A stretch of DNA of 53,956 nucleotides from a virus. Both the position numbers and the translations under genes were made by a program. The notes under the pieces were generated by a model that was not told the DNA's origin, did no database searches, and was given only the letters and a program-made list of their open reading frames with translations. Position 1 is the first letter of the stretch, and every line of letters begins with the position of its first letter. Shown piece by piece: positions 48,702-53,956 of the stretch. The stretch spans positions 1 to 53,956 of IMG/VR virus record IMGVR_UViG_3300032087_000093; one strand, written 5' to 3'.

Positions 48702-48730
48702 ATTATACACCTATTTTAAGTATTTAGCAA
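48702..48730 (-). promoter_or_regulatory. Promoter ahead of the tail tube genes
   Basis: Read leftward: TTGCTA (48730-48725), 17 bases, TATAAT (48707-48702). The -10 is perfect; the -35 is 4/6. It starts in the gap between the membrane protein and tail blocks. Confidence 0.7.
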
Positions 48731-48733
48731 GTT

Positions 48734-49432
48734 TTATTTTTTTTGTGACTTGCGGATTGCTTCGAACGTCTCTTGGATGCTTGGTGGTTTGGTTTCGTTA
48801 GGGCTATAACGACACTGAAACTCGCGTGGGAACCACTCGTCCATACGAAAAAATATAGTGTCTACAGTGTTGTTTACGCCGTGATAGACGCACACCCGCT
48901 GCTTGTCTACGGTGGTGCATCCCTTCAAACGACAGGTAACATGCGTGGGGTCTGCTGCGTGAGCAACCTGCCCCTTGAGAAACATAGCAAATCCGTACAG
49001 CATTGCTGCACCGATACAACCCATAAGGGTCCACGCAACGACTTCTACGAACTTCTGTCTGCGTTCACGCTGCTTGTAGAGTGTTTCCTTGCGCTGCTTA
49101 CGTATCTGGCCTTCCATTGCCACCAGCGAATCCCACTTAGACTTACCCATAGTGAGGCTTATCCACTGCTGCAGTTCGTATCGCTGCTGCTTTGCCTTCT
49201 CCTTGTTGGCAAAGGCGGCTATGGCTTCCTGCTCCACCGTCTGCCCAGCAAACAACTTCTTGAATATCGGCGGGTTCTTGGCTTCCTTCTCCGCCTGCTC
49301 CAAGTCAGACATGGCACCCATCCAACGTGACAGGTCGCCCGCCATCTGTTCGATATCTCGACCTACGGCAAAACCCTTCTTGATTGCAGAAAAAGCTGCC
49401 GAAGCAGTTGCCATTGCAGAAATGGGGTCCAT
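48734..49432 (-). CDS. Membrane protein with a cytoplasmic coiled coil and a cysteine-rich outer domain
   Basis: This 232-residue protein has a helical charged region (40-130, with KQRKETLYKQRERRQ), one membrane helix (VVAWTLMGCIGAAMLYGFAMFL, about 131-152) and an outer domain with Cys167, Cys172, Cys181 and Cys207, probably two disulfides. It lies at the start of the lysis block. A spanin-like or envelope-linked role is possible, but no spanin signature is present. ATG 49432 overlaps the preceding TGA; a longer frame from 49522 has no support. Confidence 0.6.
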   Translation of the reverse strand: MDPISAMATASAAFSAIKKGFAVGRDIEQMAGDLSRWMGAMSDLEQAEKEAKNPPIFKKLFAGQTVEQEAIAAFANKEKAKQQRYELQQWISLTMGKSKWDSLVAMEGQIRKQRKETLYKQRERRQKFVEVVAWTLMGCIGAAMLYGFAMFLKGQVAHAADPTHVTCRLKGCTTVDKQRVCVYHGVNNTVDTIFFRMDEWFPREFQCRYSPNETKPPSIQETFEAIRKSQKK

Positions 49433-49620
49433 CAGTATACTTTCGTGTTGTTGTCGATTAGTTTTGGTAGACAGTAGGAGGTTATCTTTTCTCCCTGCTT
49501 GTGCAGGACTTGGGCGTACCATACGCAGTCGTTGAGGTCTGCAAAGTACATGTCGCTGCTGACCAGTTGCCTGTCTTCTCCCGTGCCCAAGAAAACGAAC
49601 AGGAGAAAGACGTGCTTCAT
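49432..49620 (-). CDS. Small secreted-type protein with two cysteines
   Basis: A 62-residue protein: a short signal-like start (MKHVFLLFVFLG), then a small domain with Cys32 and Cys50 in the pattern D-C, 17 residues, C-L-P-K. The same D-C to C-x-P-K pattern occurs in the 66-residue protein at 11001-11201. Probably periplasmic with one disulfide. Overlapping ends on both sides show it is part of the lysis block. The role is unknown. Confidence 0.6.
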   Translation of the reverse strand: MKHVFLLFVFLGTGEDRQLVSSDMYFADLNDCVWYAQVLHKQGEKITSYCLPKLIDNNTKVY

Positions 49621-49805
49621 GTCGTCTTTACAATACCAATCATTTTAGCAAGGTCTTTCTTCATCTCTGTACCTACAGCACCGCCACGACGAGGATTTGT
49701 CATGTAGTATTTATCATCGTGCAGCATCTCATACACTCCGGGGTTTTTATTAGATTTTTCTGCGCTAGGCTGCGCTTGTCTTCCGCGAGAGGGTTTATCT
49801 TGCAT
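49617..49805 (-). CDS. Small basic protein of unknown function
   Basis: A 62-residue basic protein with a polar first half (PSRGRQAQPSAEKSNKNPG) and a second half containing YYMTNPRRGGAVGTEMKKDL. No known domain or membrane span. It overlaps the next gene by four bases and the lysozyme gene by one base, so it is translated with the lysis genes. Confidence 0.55.
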   Translation of the reverse strand: MQDKPSRGRQAQPSAEKSNKNPGVYEMLHDDKYYMTNPRRGGAVGTEMKKDLAKMIGIVKTT

Positions 49806-50320
49806 TAAAATTCTCCCTTCTTCATCGCGTCCGAAAGCTTAACAGCCCGCGATTTTACCTGTTTTGCCCAACGCGAATCGAGCATCTCGACGGATGCGGT
49901 GTGGAAGTCTCCTGCCTCAATACCAGCCCACATCTTCTTGAATTTACACAGGCGAGGCACACCCATGTTGAATGCCATGTCCATCACGATCAATTGACGC
50001 ACAGCGTCGAGGTCGTACACACATGGCTTGGCCCGTGCCAGTTCGTCCTCTACGATTGCAATGTCATTGCTGGCTAGGTAGTACGCATCTGCTTCCGTGA
50101 TGCCGTGTTCGTAGACAGCATCGATAGACGGAAAGTCCATGTGGTCAAGTTCGGCCTTGCTGATGCCCCGTCCCTCTAGGTTGCGTCCTATGCCAATCGT
50201 ATCAATGCCCAAAGAATCTTTGTACACCCTAAGTTCTAGGCCCTCGTGCAGACGTAGTTTGCTAACAAACGTGTTGAGATCATACTTCATCCTGCGAGTT
50301 GCATCATGCGCGTTCATCAT
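49805..50320 (-). CDS. Endolysin, T4-type lysozyme (glycoside hydrolase 24)
   Basis: This 171-residue lysozyme cleaves peptidoglycan at the end of infection. Glu26, Asp35 and Thr41 (HEGLELRVYKDSLGIDTIG) have exactly the spacing of T4 lysozyme Glu11, Asp20 and Thr26, and IGIGRNL follows as in the family. There is no signal peptide, so release should depend on a holin, two candidates for which lie directly upstream. Two adjacent ATG codons (50320, 50317) follow GGAAAGAG; either can be the start. Confidence 0.9.
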   Translation of the reverse strand: MMNAHDATRRMKYDLNTFVSKLRLHEGLELRVYKDSLGIDTIGIGRNLEGRGISKAELDHMDFPSIDAVYEHGITEADAYYLASNDIAIVEDELARAKPCVYDLDAVRQLIVMDMAFNMGVPRLCKFKKMWAGIEAGDFHTASVEMLDSRWAKQVKSRAVKLSDAMKKGEF

Positions 50321-50546
50321 CGTACTCTTTCCTGCTTTCTACTTTGTTTTCGCCGCCCATCCAGATACCAAACGCACCTGTCATGGCTCCCATCACAACG
50401 CTTACAAATGCGGACTGTGCTGCAGTGGGGCTGTCCAAGTTCATAAACCACTCTGCACAACGCCAACTCATCAGAGTCATCACAAGCATCATAAAACGCG
50501 GCAGAAGTTTCCACTTGGATATACGCTCAAAAGTAACGTCGGCCAC
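50304..50546 (-). CDS. Probable holin, two membrane spans
   Basis: This 80-residue protein has a basic start, membrane helix 1 (LLPRFMMLVMTLMSWRCAEW), a polar turn (LDSPTAAQ), helix 2 (SAFVSVVMGAMTGAFGIWMGG) and a charged tail. This is the class II holin layout with both ends inside. It directly precedes and overlaps the lysozyme gene by 17 bases. Holins make holes in the inner membrane at a set time. Confidence 0.72.
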   Translation of the reverse strand: MADVTFERISKWKLLPRFMMLVMTLMSWRCAEWFMNLDSPTAAQSAFVSVVMGAMTGAFGIWMGGENKVESRKEYDDERA

Positions 50547-50548
50547 GC

Positions 50549-50932
50549 CTACTTCTTCCCAAAGAACTTAGTAGCACTACGAATGCCAAATGAGGCAGCA
50601 ACGATAACGCCAAGACTATACTGATACCATTCTGGCATAGCTTCGAGTTGTTCGAATCCGTGTTTGACGACATCTTCCATCCCCGGTATGAATGCCAGTA
50701 TAAGTGGCACACTAAATAAAATTACGAGCCACTCGTCTTTCCACGACGACGCACTGCCCTTAACAGCTTCCAAGTCCCAGTCGATTTCAGCATTCGCTTT
50801 GCGTTCGTACACAACCGCTTCAGCCTTCTTCTTAGCAACTTCAGCCTCAGTCTTAGCCTTACCCTTTTCAACGTGACCCTCCAGCCATGTGCCCGCAAGA
50901 CTTGCTACGGGACCGATTAGTAGGTTTAACAT
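50549..50932 (-). CDS. Holin-family (3-TM type) or membrane scaffold protein
   Basis: A 127-residue protein: a first hydrophobic patch (LLIGPVASLAGTWLEG), a charged helix (GKAKTEAEVAKKKAEAVV), then two membrane spans (LVILFSVPLILAFIPGM and YSLGVIVAASFGIRSATKFF). The W-x-D-E-W-L start of the second span fits the holin_3TMs family known from gene transfer agents. ATG 50932 follows GAGG. It may be the main holin or an antiholin beside the two-span protein. Confidence 0.65.
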   Translation of the reverse strand: MLNLLIGPVASLAGTWLEGHVEKGKAKTEAEVAKKKAEAVVYERKANAEIDWDLEAVKGSASSWKDEWLVILFSVPLILAFIPGMEDVVKHGFEQLEAMPEWYQYSLGVIVAASFGIRSATKFFGKK

Positions 50933-51210
50933 TTCCACCTCTTCCGTGCTTGACGTAGACGACTGTTCGGATTCTTTGCCGCCTTTGGGAACTTCTTCAT
51001 CTGCCCTGCAGAACGCGCACAAAACGACTTGCGACGTTTAGCTGCCTTACTTCCGGGCTTCACCTTGCCGGTAACTGCAGTCTTCAACTTGCTGCCGGGG
51101 TTCTTCTTGCGGTATGCCGCTACCCCAGCCTTCGTCATACCCGCACCCTTCTTGGTAGGACGAAAGTTTTTCTTGTTGCGGGCGGGCATGTTGTCAGGCT
51201 TTCTTGCCAC
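50926..51210 (-). CDS. Small basic Lys/Arg-rich protein (DUF6321-like)
   Basis: A 94-residue protein, about a third Lys and Arg. KGAGMTKAGVAAYRKKNPGS and KAAKRRKSFCARSAGQMKKF are the conserved-looking stretches of a family common in marine phages (DUF6321 from memory, unchecked). It is probably a DNA-binding virion or host-takeover protein. I prefer GTG 51210 with GGAAGAAG upstream; ATG 51189 is the alternative. It overlaps the preceding gene by 17 bases. Confidence 0.62.
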   Translation of the reverse strand: MARKPDNMPARNKKNFRPTKKGAGMTKAGVAAYRKKNPGSKLKTAVTGKVKPGSKAAKRRKSFCARSAGQMKKFPKAAKNPNSRLRQARKRWKC

Positions 51211-51442
51211 TTGACTTCTTCCTTTTTCTGCCCGAAGCAGTAACAGACCAGTTCACTCTGCGTGGTCCGGTCTTCTTAGATGCTTCTTTCTTGGTTATGC
51301 GCTTGGCAACTTTGGCTGGCCTACAGGCAGGGTAGGGCCGCTTCTTCTTTTCTGATCCGGAACGACCACACTTCTTGCCGGTCTTTACATCCCGCCAGTC
51401 TTCCTTGAACCACTTTGTTAAGCCGCCCTTCGGTTTAGCCAT
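51194..51442 (-). CDS. Small basic protein with cysteines (DUF5872-like)
   Basis: This 82-residue protein contains KGGLTKWFKEDWRDVKTGKK, then CGRSGSEKKKRPYPACRP, and a basic end. The pattern resembles a family of small Lys-rich phage proteins (DUF5872 from memory, unchecked). Cys25 and Cys40 may bind zinc or pair. ATG 51442 overlaps the TAA of the preceding 59-residue gene (TAATG). The function is unknown. Confidence 0.65.
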   Translation of the reverse strand: MAKPKGGLTKWFKEDWRDVKTGKKCGRSGSEKKKRPYPACRPAKVAKRITKKEASKKTGPRRVNWSVTASGRKRKKSSGKKA

Positions 51443-51621
51443 TACGCATACGTCCCGCCACGCTTCTTATACGTGCGAACAAGCCAAGCATTTGCATACG
51501 CTGATGGATAAACATCGAACTTCTTCTTTGCCTCTGCCTTCACACGAGCGTAGAGTGCCTTGTTCTTGGGAGTTGCGCCCTTCGACTTCTTCTTGGGCTT
51601 GGGTGGTGCCTTCTTTGCCAT
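51442..51621 (-). CDS. Small basic protein, 59 residues
   Basis: This protein starts with a Lys/Pro-rich tail (AKKAPPKPKKKSKG), then has a helical core with KFDVYPSAYANAWLVRTYKK and ends RGGTYA. The core sequence is familiar from small proteins beside the two basic genes on either side in marine phages. The start ATG at 51621 is in a normal place three bases after the preceding stop, and its stop overlaps the next ATG. Probably binds DNA; the role is unknown. Confidence 0.65.
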   Translation of the reverse strand: MAKKAPPKPKKKSKGATPKNKALYARVKAEAKKKFDVYPSAYANAWLVRTYKKRGGTYA

Positions 51622-51623
51622 GA

Positions 51624-51845
51624 CTACGCCATCTTTACGAGTTTGTAGCCCATCTTCTTGGCTGCTGCACGAACTGCTGACAGAGACATGGTTTTGCCAC
51701 CTTTAGCCATGCCCTTTGACTTCATAGCCTTGCCACCACGAGCCATGCCCTTTGACTTCATACGTCCGCCACGAGCCATGCCCTTTGCTTTCTTCTTTGC
51801 ATTGCCACCACGGGCCATGCCCTTACTCTTCATCATCTTCTTCAT
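51624..51845 (-). CDS. Repeat protein of KGMARGG units
   Basis: In this 73-residue protein, about half is repeats of MKSKGMARGG with small variations, followed by a helical end (LSAVRAAAKKMGYKLVKMA). It is strongly basic. ATG 51845 follows GGAGAGTGACA; the frame is open from 51959 but that part duplicates the upstream gene. The repeats recall the KAMMYGGM protein at 26854-27153. A DNA-compacting or assembly role is a guess. Confidence 0.6.
   Translation of the reverse strand: MKKMMKSKGMARGGNAKKKAKGMARGGRMKSKGMARGGKAMKSKGMAKGGKTMSLSAVRAAAKKMGYKLVKMA
51705..51830. repeat. Four imperfect DNA repeats coding KGMARGG
   Basis: The unit CCATGCCCTTTGACTTCATA and variants recur at 51705, 51741, 51774 and 51812 with a spacing of 33-39 bp, all in frame within the small basic gene. 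Confidence 0.8.
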
Positions 51846-52512
51846 TGTCACTCTCCGCATAAAGGTTGTCGAATACCCGTGTCGTATCGCTGACGTAGTT
51901 CGGGTCTTGTTTGGAATGATGAACCCACTGACTAGGAGTGAAGTCCGGCGCACCCTCACCTGTTACGAACCAAGCAGGGTTTGTTACTCGTACCCGATTG
52001 TTGGGCAGGGCGACCATGTTGCCCGTCCAGTCACCAGCATCTAGGAGTTCGAGTACATGACTCTGTTTGTGTTGTGCTGGGTCGTCTGCTACTTCGCTGT
52101 CTGTATAGTCTACGGTGAAGTAGTACTTGGCGGGGTAGAACTCCCCGTCTATCTTTGCGTACCACGGGCAGGGTGTAGCCCTGTTGAGTACAAATACTGA
52201 GTGGTGATGTGACTGACAGTCCCACGGCTGTGCCAAATAAGTAGGAATAGGTTCAGGCCAGTCATCTAGGGGTGTGTCTCCCACTAGGGCAGTCAGGGGC
52301 ATCCGTGCCCACATAGCCCCACCATGTACGTTTTCGTCAGTTTCTTCACACCCTGTAAACAAAACTTGAAATGATAGGGTACGCATTGGTAGAGTAGTTA
52401 CACCGATTACCATAGCGTGTAGGTACTCACCGTGGTATCTGTCGTGATTGGTTGTGTATTCTCTGCGTACCCAAGCCTTGAAGTAGGGAATATTGCTTGT
52501 GATGTAGTTCAT
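51823..52512 (-). CDS. Conserved-looking phage protein of unknown function
   Basis: A 229-residue soluble protein, mixed strands and helices, rich in Trp, Tyr and His (SNIPYFKAWVRREYTTNHD, QSHHHSVFVLN, PCPWYAKIDGEFYPAKYYF). It has an acidic tail. Similar proteins occur in marine podoviruses next to head genes, but I cannot name a function. ATG 52512 follows GGAGG; a GTG two codons earlier is also possible. It is the first gene after the promoter at 52552-52580, and its last 23 bases overlap the repeat protein gene. Confidence 0.65.
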   Translation of the reverse strand: MNYITSNIPYFKAWVRREYTTNHDRYHGEYLHAMVIGVTTLPMRTLSFQVLFTGCEETDENVHGGAMWARMPLTALVGDTPLDDWPEPIPTYLAQPWDCQSHHHSVFVLNRATPCPWYAKIDGEFYPAKYYFTVDYTDSEVADDPAQHKQSHVLELLDAGDWTGNMVALPNNRVRVTNPAWFVTGEGAPDFTPSQWVHHSKQDPNYVSDTTRVFDNLYAESDNEEDDEE

Positions 52513-52551
52513 CGTCACCTCCAGTAGAGTTTACCCCGGCGGGGATGAACG

Positions 52552-52580
52552 TATATACCACAGATTAAAAGAAAGGTCAA
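52552..52580 (-). promoter_or_regulatory. Leftward promoter for the second late block
   Basis: Read leftward: TTGACC (52580-52575), 17 bases, TATATA (52557-52552). It starts transcripts just after the hairpin that follows the head genes, about 40 bases before ATG 52512. Confidence 0.7.
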
Positions 52581-52602
52581 GGGGGCAAGTTGCCCTGCCC
52601 CC
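52581..52602 (-). terminator. Hairpin after the capsid-decoration genes (attenuator or weak terminator)
   Basis: Read leftward: GGGGGCA (52602-52596), an 8-base loop, TGCCCCC (52587-52581), followed by TTGACCTTTCTTTT. The 7-bp stem is strong but the T-run is interrupted, so part of the transcripts may pass. The -35 box of the next promoter begins at its foot. Confidence 0.6.
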
Positions 52603-52611
52603 TCGTATTAC

Positions 52612-53034
52612 TTAGGCGAACGAAGCCGCTGTCTCTGCAGTACCAAGTTCTGCAATCACTGCGAACACACGTACCTTGCCGTCGAATGTTGCCGTGTTAG
52701 CAATCAAGTCGATGGTGTCGGCAGCGGTGTACAGCTTTGCAGTACCGGCTGCATTGTTGATCTCGTGCCCAGTAGCAGTACCGGACAGAGCAGCAACATA
52801 GAGATCATCGTCAGTGTCGTCACCAAGATCAAGGACTGGCGAACCAGTTGATGCTACGGTGAGGACTTCCACGCCTGCCATGAGGACAAGAGTGTTTGCG
52901 TTCATTTCGAATACCTCTACGGAATCCGAAGTAGTCAGGCTGGTAGTTGAGAAGTCGAGAACGACCTCAATGATCTGTGGCTTGATGCCAACAGGTACGC
53001 CAGCAACAGCACCAGTTACGGTATAAGTAGCCAT
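52612..53034 (-). CDS. Small beta-rich head protein (possible capsid decoration)
   Basis: This 140-residue protein, mostly strands (VTGAVAGVPVGIKPQIIEVV), is Thr/Ala-rich with an acidic loop (LDLGDDTDDDLYVAALSG) and no enzyme motif. It lies 13 bases downstream of the major capsid gene in the direction of transcription, where phages often encode a decoration or capsid-fibre protein. Function is inferred from place. The start ATG at 53034 is preceded by GGAGG. Confidence 0.6.
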   Translation of the reverse strand: MATYTVTGAVAGVPVGIKPQIIEVVLDFSTTSLTTSDSVEVFEMNANTLVLMAGVEVLTVASTGSPVLDLGDDTDDDLYVAALSGTATGHEINNAAGTAKLYTAADTIDLIANTATFDGKVRVFAVIAELGTAETAASFA

Positions 53035-53047
53035 CTATCTAGCCCTC

Positions 53048-53956
53048 CTACGCGAAGTCGATGACGCCGCGAACGACAGCTTCTGGGCGCAGAACTTTGC
53101 GACCAAAAACGTGCAGACCACGAATAACGTCAGAGAACGACTCAGTTGAACGAACCACTTCGGTCTTAGCAATGTGCGAAGCAGTGGAGGTGGACGACAT
53201 GTGGCCAGCAAGAATCACATTCTCAGAGGCGTCAGTTGCCACACCAGACAGAGTTACCTGATCGGTACCTGCTGTTGAGTTAAGCGCAGTAGACTTGTAA
53301 CAGCGGAAACCAGCAAGGGTGCCCGGAATAGCAAGACCGTTACGCAGTGGAGAAGTAGCGTCACCAGTTACCTGAACTTCAGCCATCTTGTTTCCGGCTT
53401 GGAACATCTTCTCGTAGAAGATTGGTGGTGCTACAAACCAACGATTCTCTTCAGGCACAGACTGATCGTCCAGTGTACGTGCCATCAGCAGCATCAAGTT
53501 GATGCCAGCATCGTCAGTTTCTACGTTGATAGGAGCGGATGCAGTACCCAGCGCACTGTTTGTGGTGGTAAGACCACCTGACAGTGAAGCGTCGTCAGCA
53601 CCAGCGATACCTGCGCCATCAGAGATAGCTTGCAGGACGTTTGCATCGTACTTACGCTTCAGAGCAAATGCACCTGATGAGGTAGCAAGTGCTTCAAAGT
53701 TTACGTGCGAATGCCGCTCTTCGATGTCGTCAATCTTGAACGCGAAAGCGTTTGCGTTATCGACAACCATCGTGATTTGATCGTCAGCCAAGTCTTGTGC
53801 GTTTACGACGGAACCTCGTGTATACGAACTGACTGTGACTGTTGGTTCTTTGATGATGCGAACCGTGTCGCCAAAGTTTTCAATTTCGCCCGCGTAGTCG
53901 GTGTTTGTAATATCTTCTACAACCGAAGCACGACGGAAGAACTTGAGAACCTTTTG
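53048..53956 (-). CDS. Major capsid protein, 3' part (second allele, cut by the window edge)
   Basis: The frame is open from the window's right edge to TAG 53050-53048 and encodes the C-terminal 302 residues of the capsid protein. Bases 53098-53956 match the left-end copy without gaps, with mainly silent changes; the last 16 residues (ending VVRGVIDFA) are found only here. Segments include the MFQAGNKMAEVQVTGD and DVIRGLHVFGRKVLRPE stretches. Taken together with 1-928, one complete 325-residue gene is obtained. Confidence 0.8.
   Translation of the reverse strand, partial: QKVLKFFRRASVVEDITNTDYAGEIENFGDTVRIIKEPTVTVSSYTRGSVVNAQDLADDQITMVVDNANAFAFKIDDIEERHSHVNFEALATSSGAFALKRKYDANVLQAISDGAGIAGADDASLSGGLTTTNSALGTASAPINVETDDAGINLMLLMARTLDDQSVPEENRWFVAPPIFYEKMFQAGNKMAEVQVTGDATSPLRNGLAIPGTLAGFRCYKSTALNSTAGTDQVTLSGVATDASENVILAGHMSSTSTASHIAKTEVVRSTESFSDVIRGLHVFGRKVLRPEAVVRGVIDFA
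53098..53956. repeat. Right terminal near-repeat (matches 1-859)
   Basis: This is the partner of the left terminal copy: same length, no gaps, scattered substitutions. The presence of differences argues against a true identical terminal repeat and for two strain variants meeting at the contig ends. Confidence 0.85.

Noticed and set aside
1-53956. tRNA genes
   Set aside because: No cloverleaf with conserved TTC-arm was noticed by eye in the intergenic gaps. A tRNAscan-SE run would settle it.

Overview
The window looks like one complete genome of a marine podovirus of the HMO-2011 type (HMO-2011 infects the SAR116 bacterium Puniceispirillum; relatives infect other marine alphaproteobacteria). 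Four things support this: a family A DNA polymerase with a DnaJ-like CxxCxGxG zinc module inserted in it; a T7-like set of packaging and tail genes with no phage RNA polymerase; a B12-dependent class II ribonucleotide reductase; and a total length near 53 kb. The host is not visible in the sequence. The first 859 bases and the last 859 bases align without gaps but differ at scattered, mostly synonymous positions of the major capsid gene. The contig therefore probably closes into a circle of about 53.1 kb, with the two ends taken from slightly different strains.

Layout: (1) 1-11201, minus strand: packaging and head genes, read from right to left as a small secreted protein, terminase small and large subunits, a protein with a tyrosine-recombinase-like domain, portal, an overlapping small protein, two virion proteins (one with a transglycosylase-like domain), scaffold and capsid. 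(2) 11202-11878: a 677-base control region with back-to-back sigma70-type promoters, a possible structured RNA and two terminators. (3) 11879-16270, minus strand: twelve small early genes, mostly of unknown function (ribbon-helix-helix, winged-helix, two zinc proteins, DUF932, a 26-residue membrane peptide). (4) 16271-16408: a divergent control region. (5) 16409-26857, plus strand: replication and nucleotide genes (primase, DnaB-like helicase, HNH endonuclease, 3'-5' exonuclease, DNA polymerase, RecB/Cas4-like nuclease, endonuclease I, DUF3310, ribonucleotide reductase, a PD-(D/E)XK protein). (6) 26854-53034, minus strand: large internal virion proteins, tail fibres with self-cleaving S74 tips, tail tube proteins, a lysis cassette (lysozyme, holin-like proteins), small basic proteins and a head decoration-like protein, leading round into the capsid gene.

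The genes are tightly packed with ATGA, TGATG and TAATG overlaps, which suggests translational coupling. Late transcription probably starts leftward at 11349 and is re-initiated at 52580, 48730 and 44199. Nearly all promoter candidates have a TTGACA-like box, exactly 17 bases, then a TATAAT-like box, as expected of a phage that uses host RNA polymerase throughout.

The most unusual points are the recombinase-like domain in the packaging operon, the separate exonuclease and polymerase genes with their zinc insertion, the small gene overprinted on the portal, the structured noncoding region at 11.4-11.65 kb, the repeated CTGACA motif in the early operon, and the near-identical DNA blocks shared between the fibre genes.
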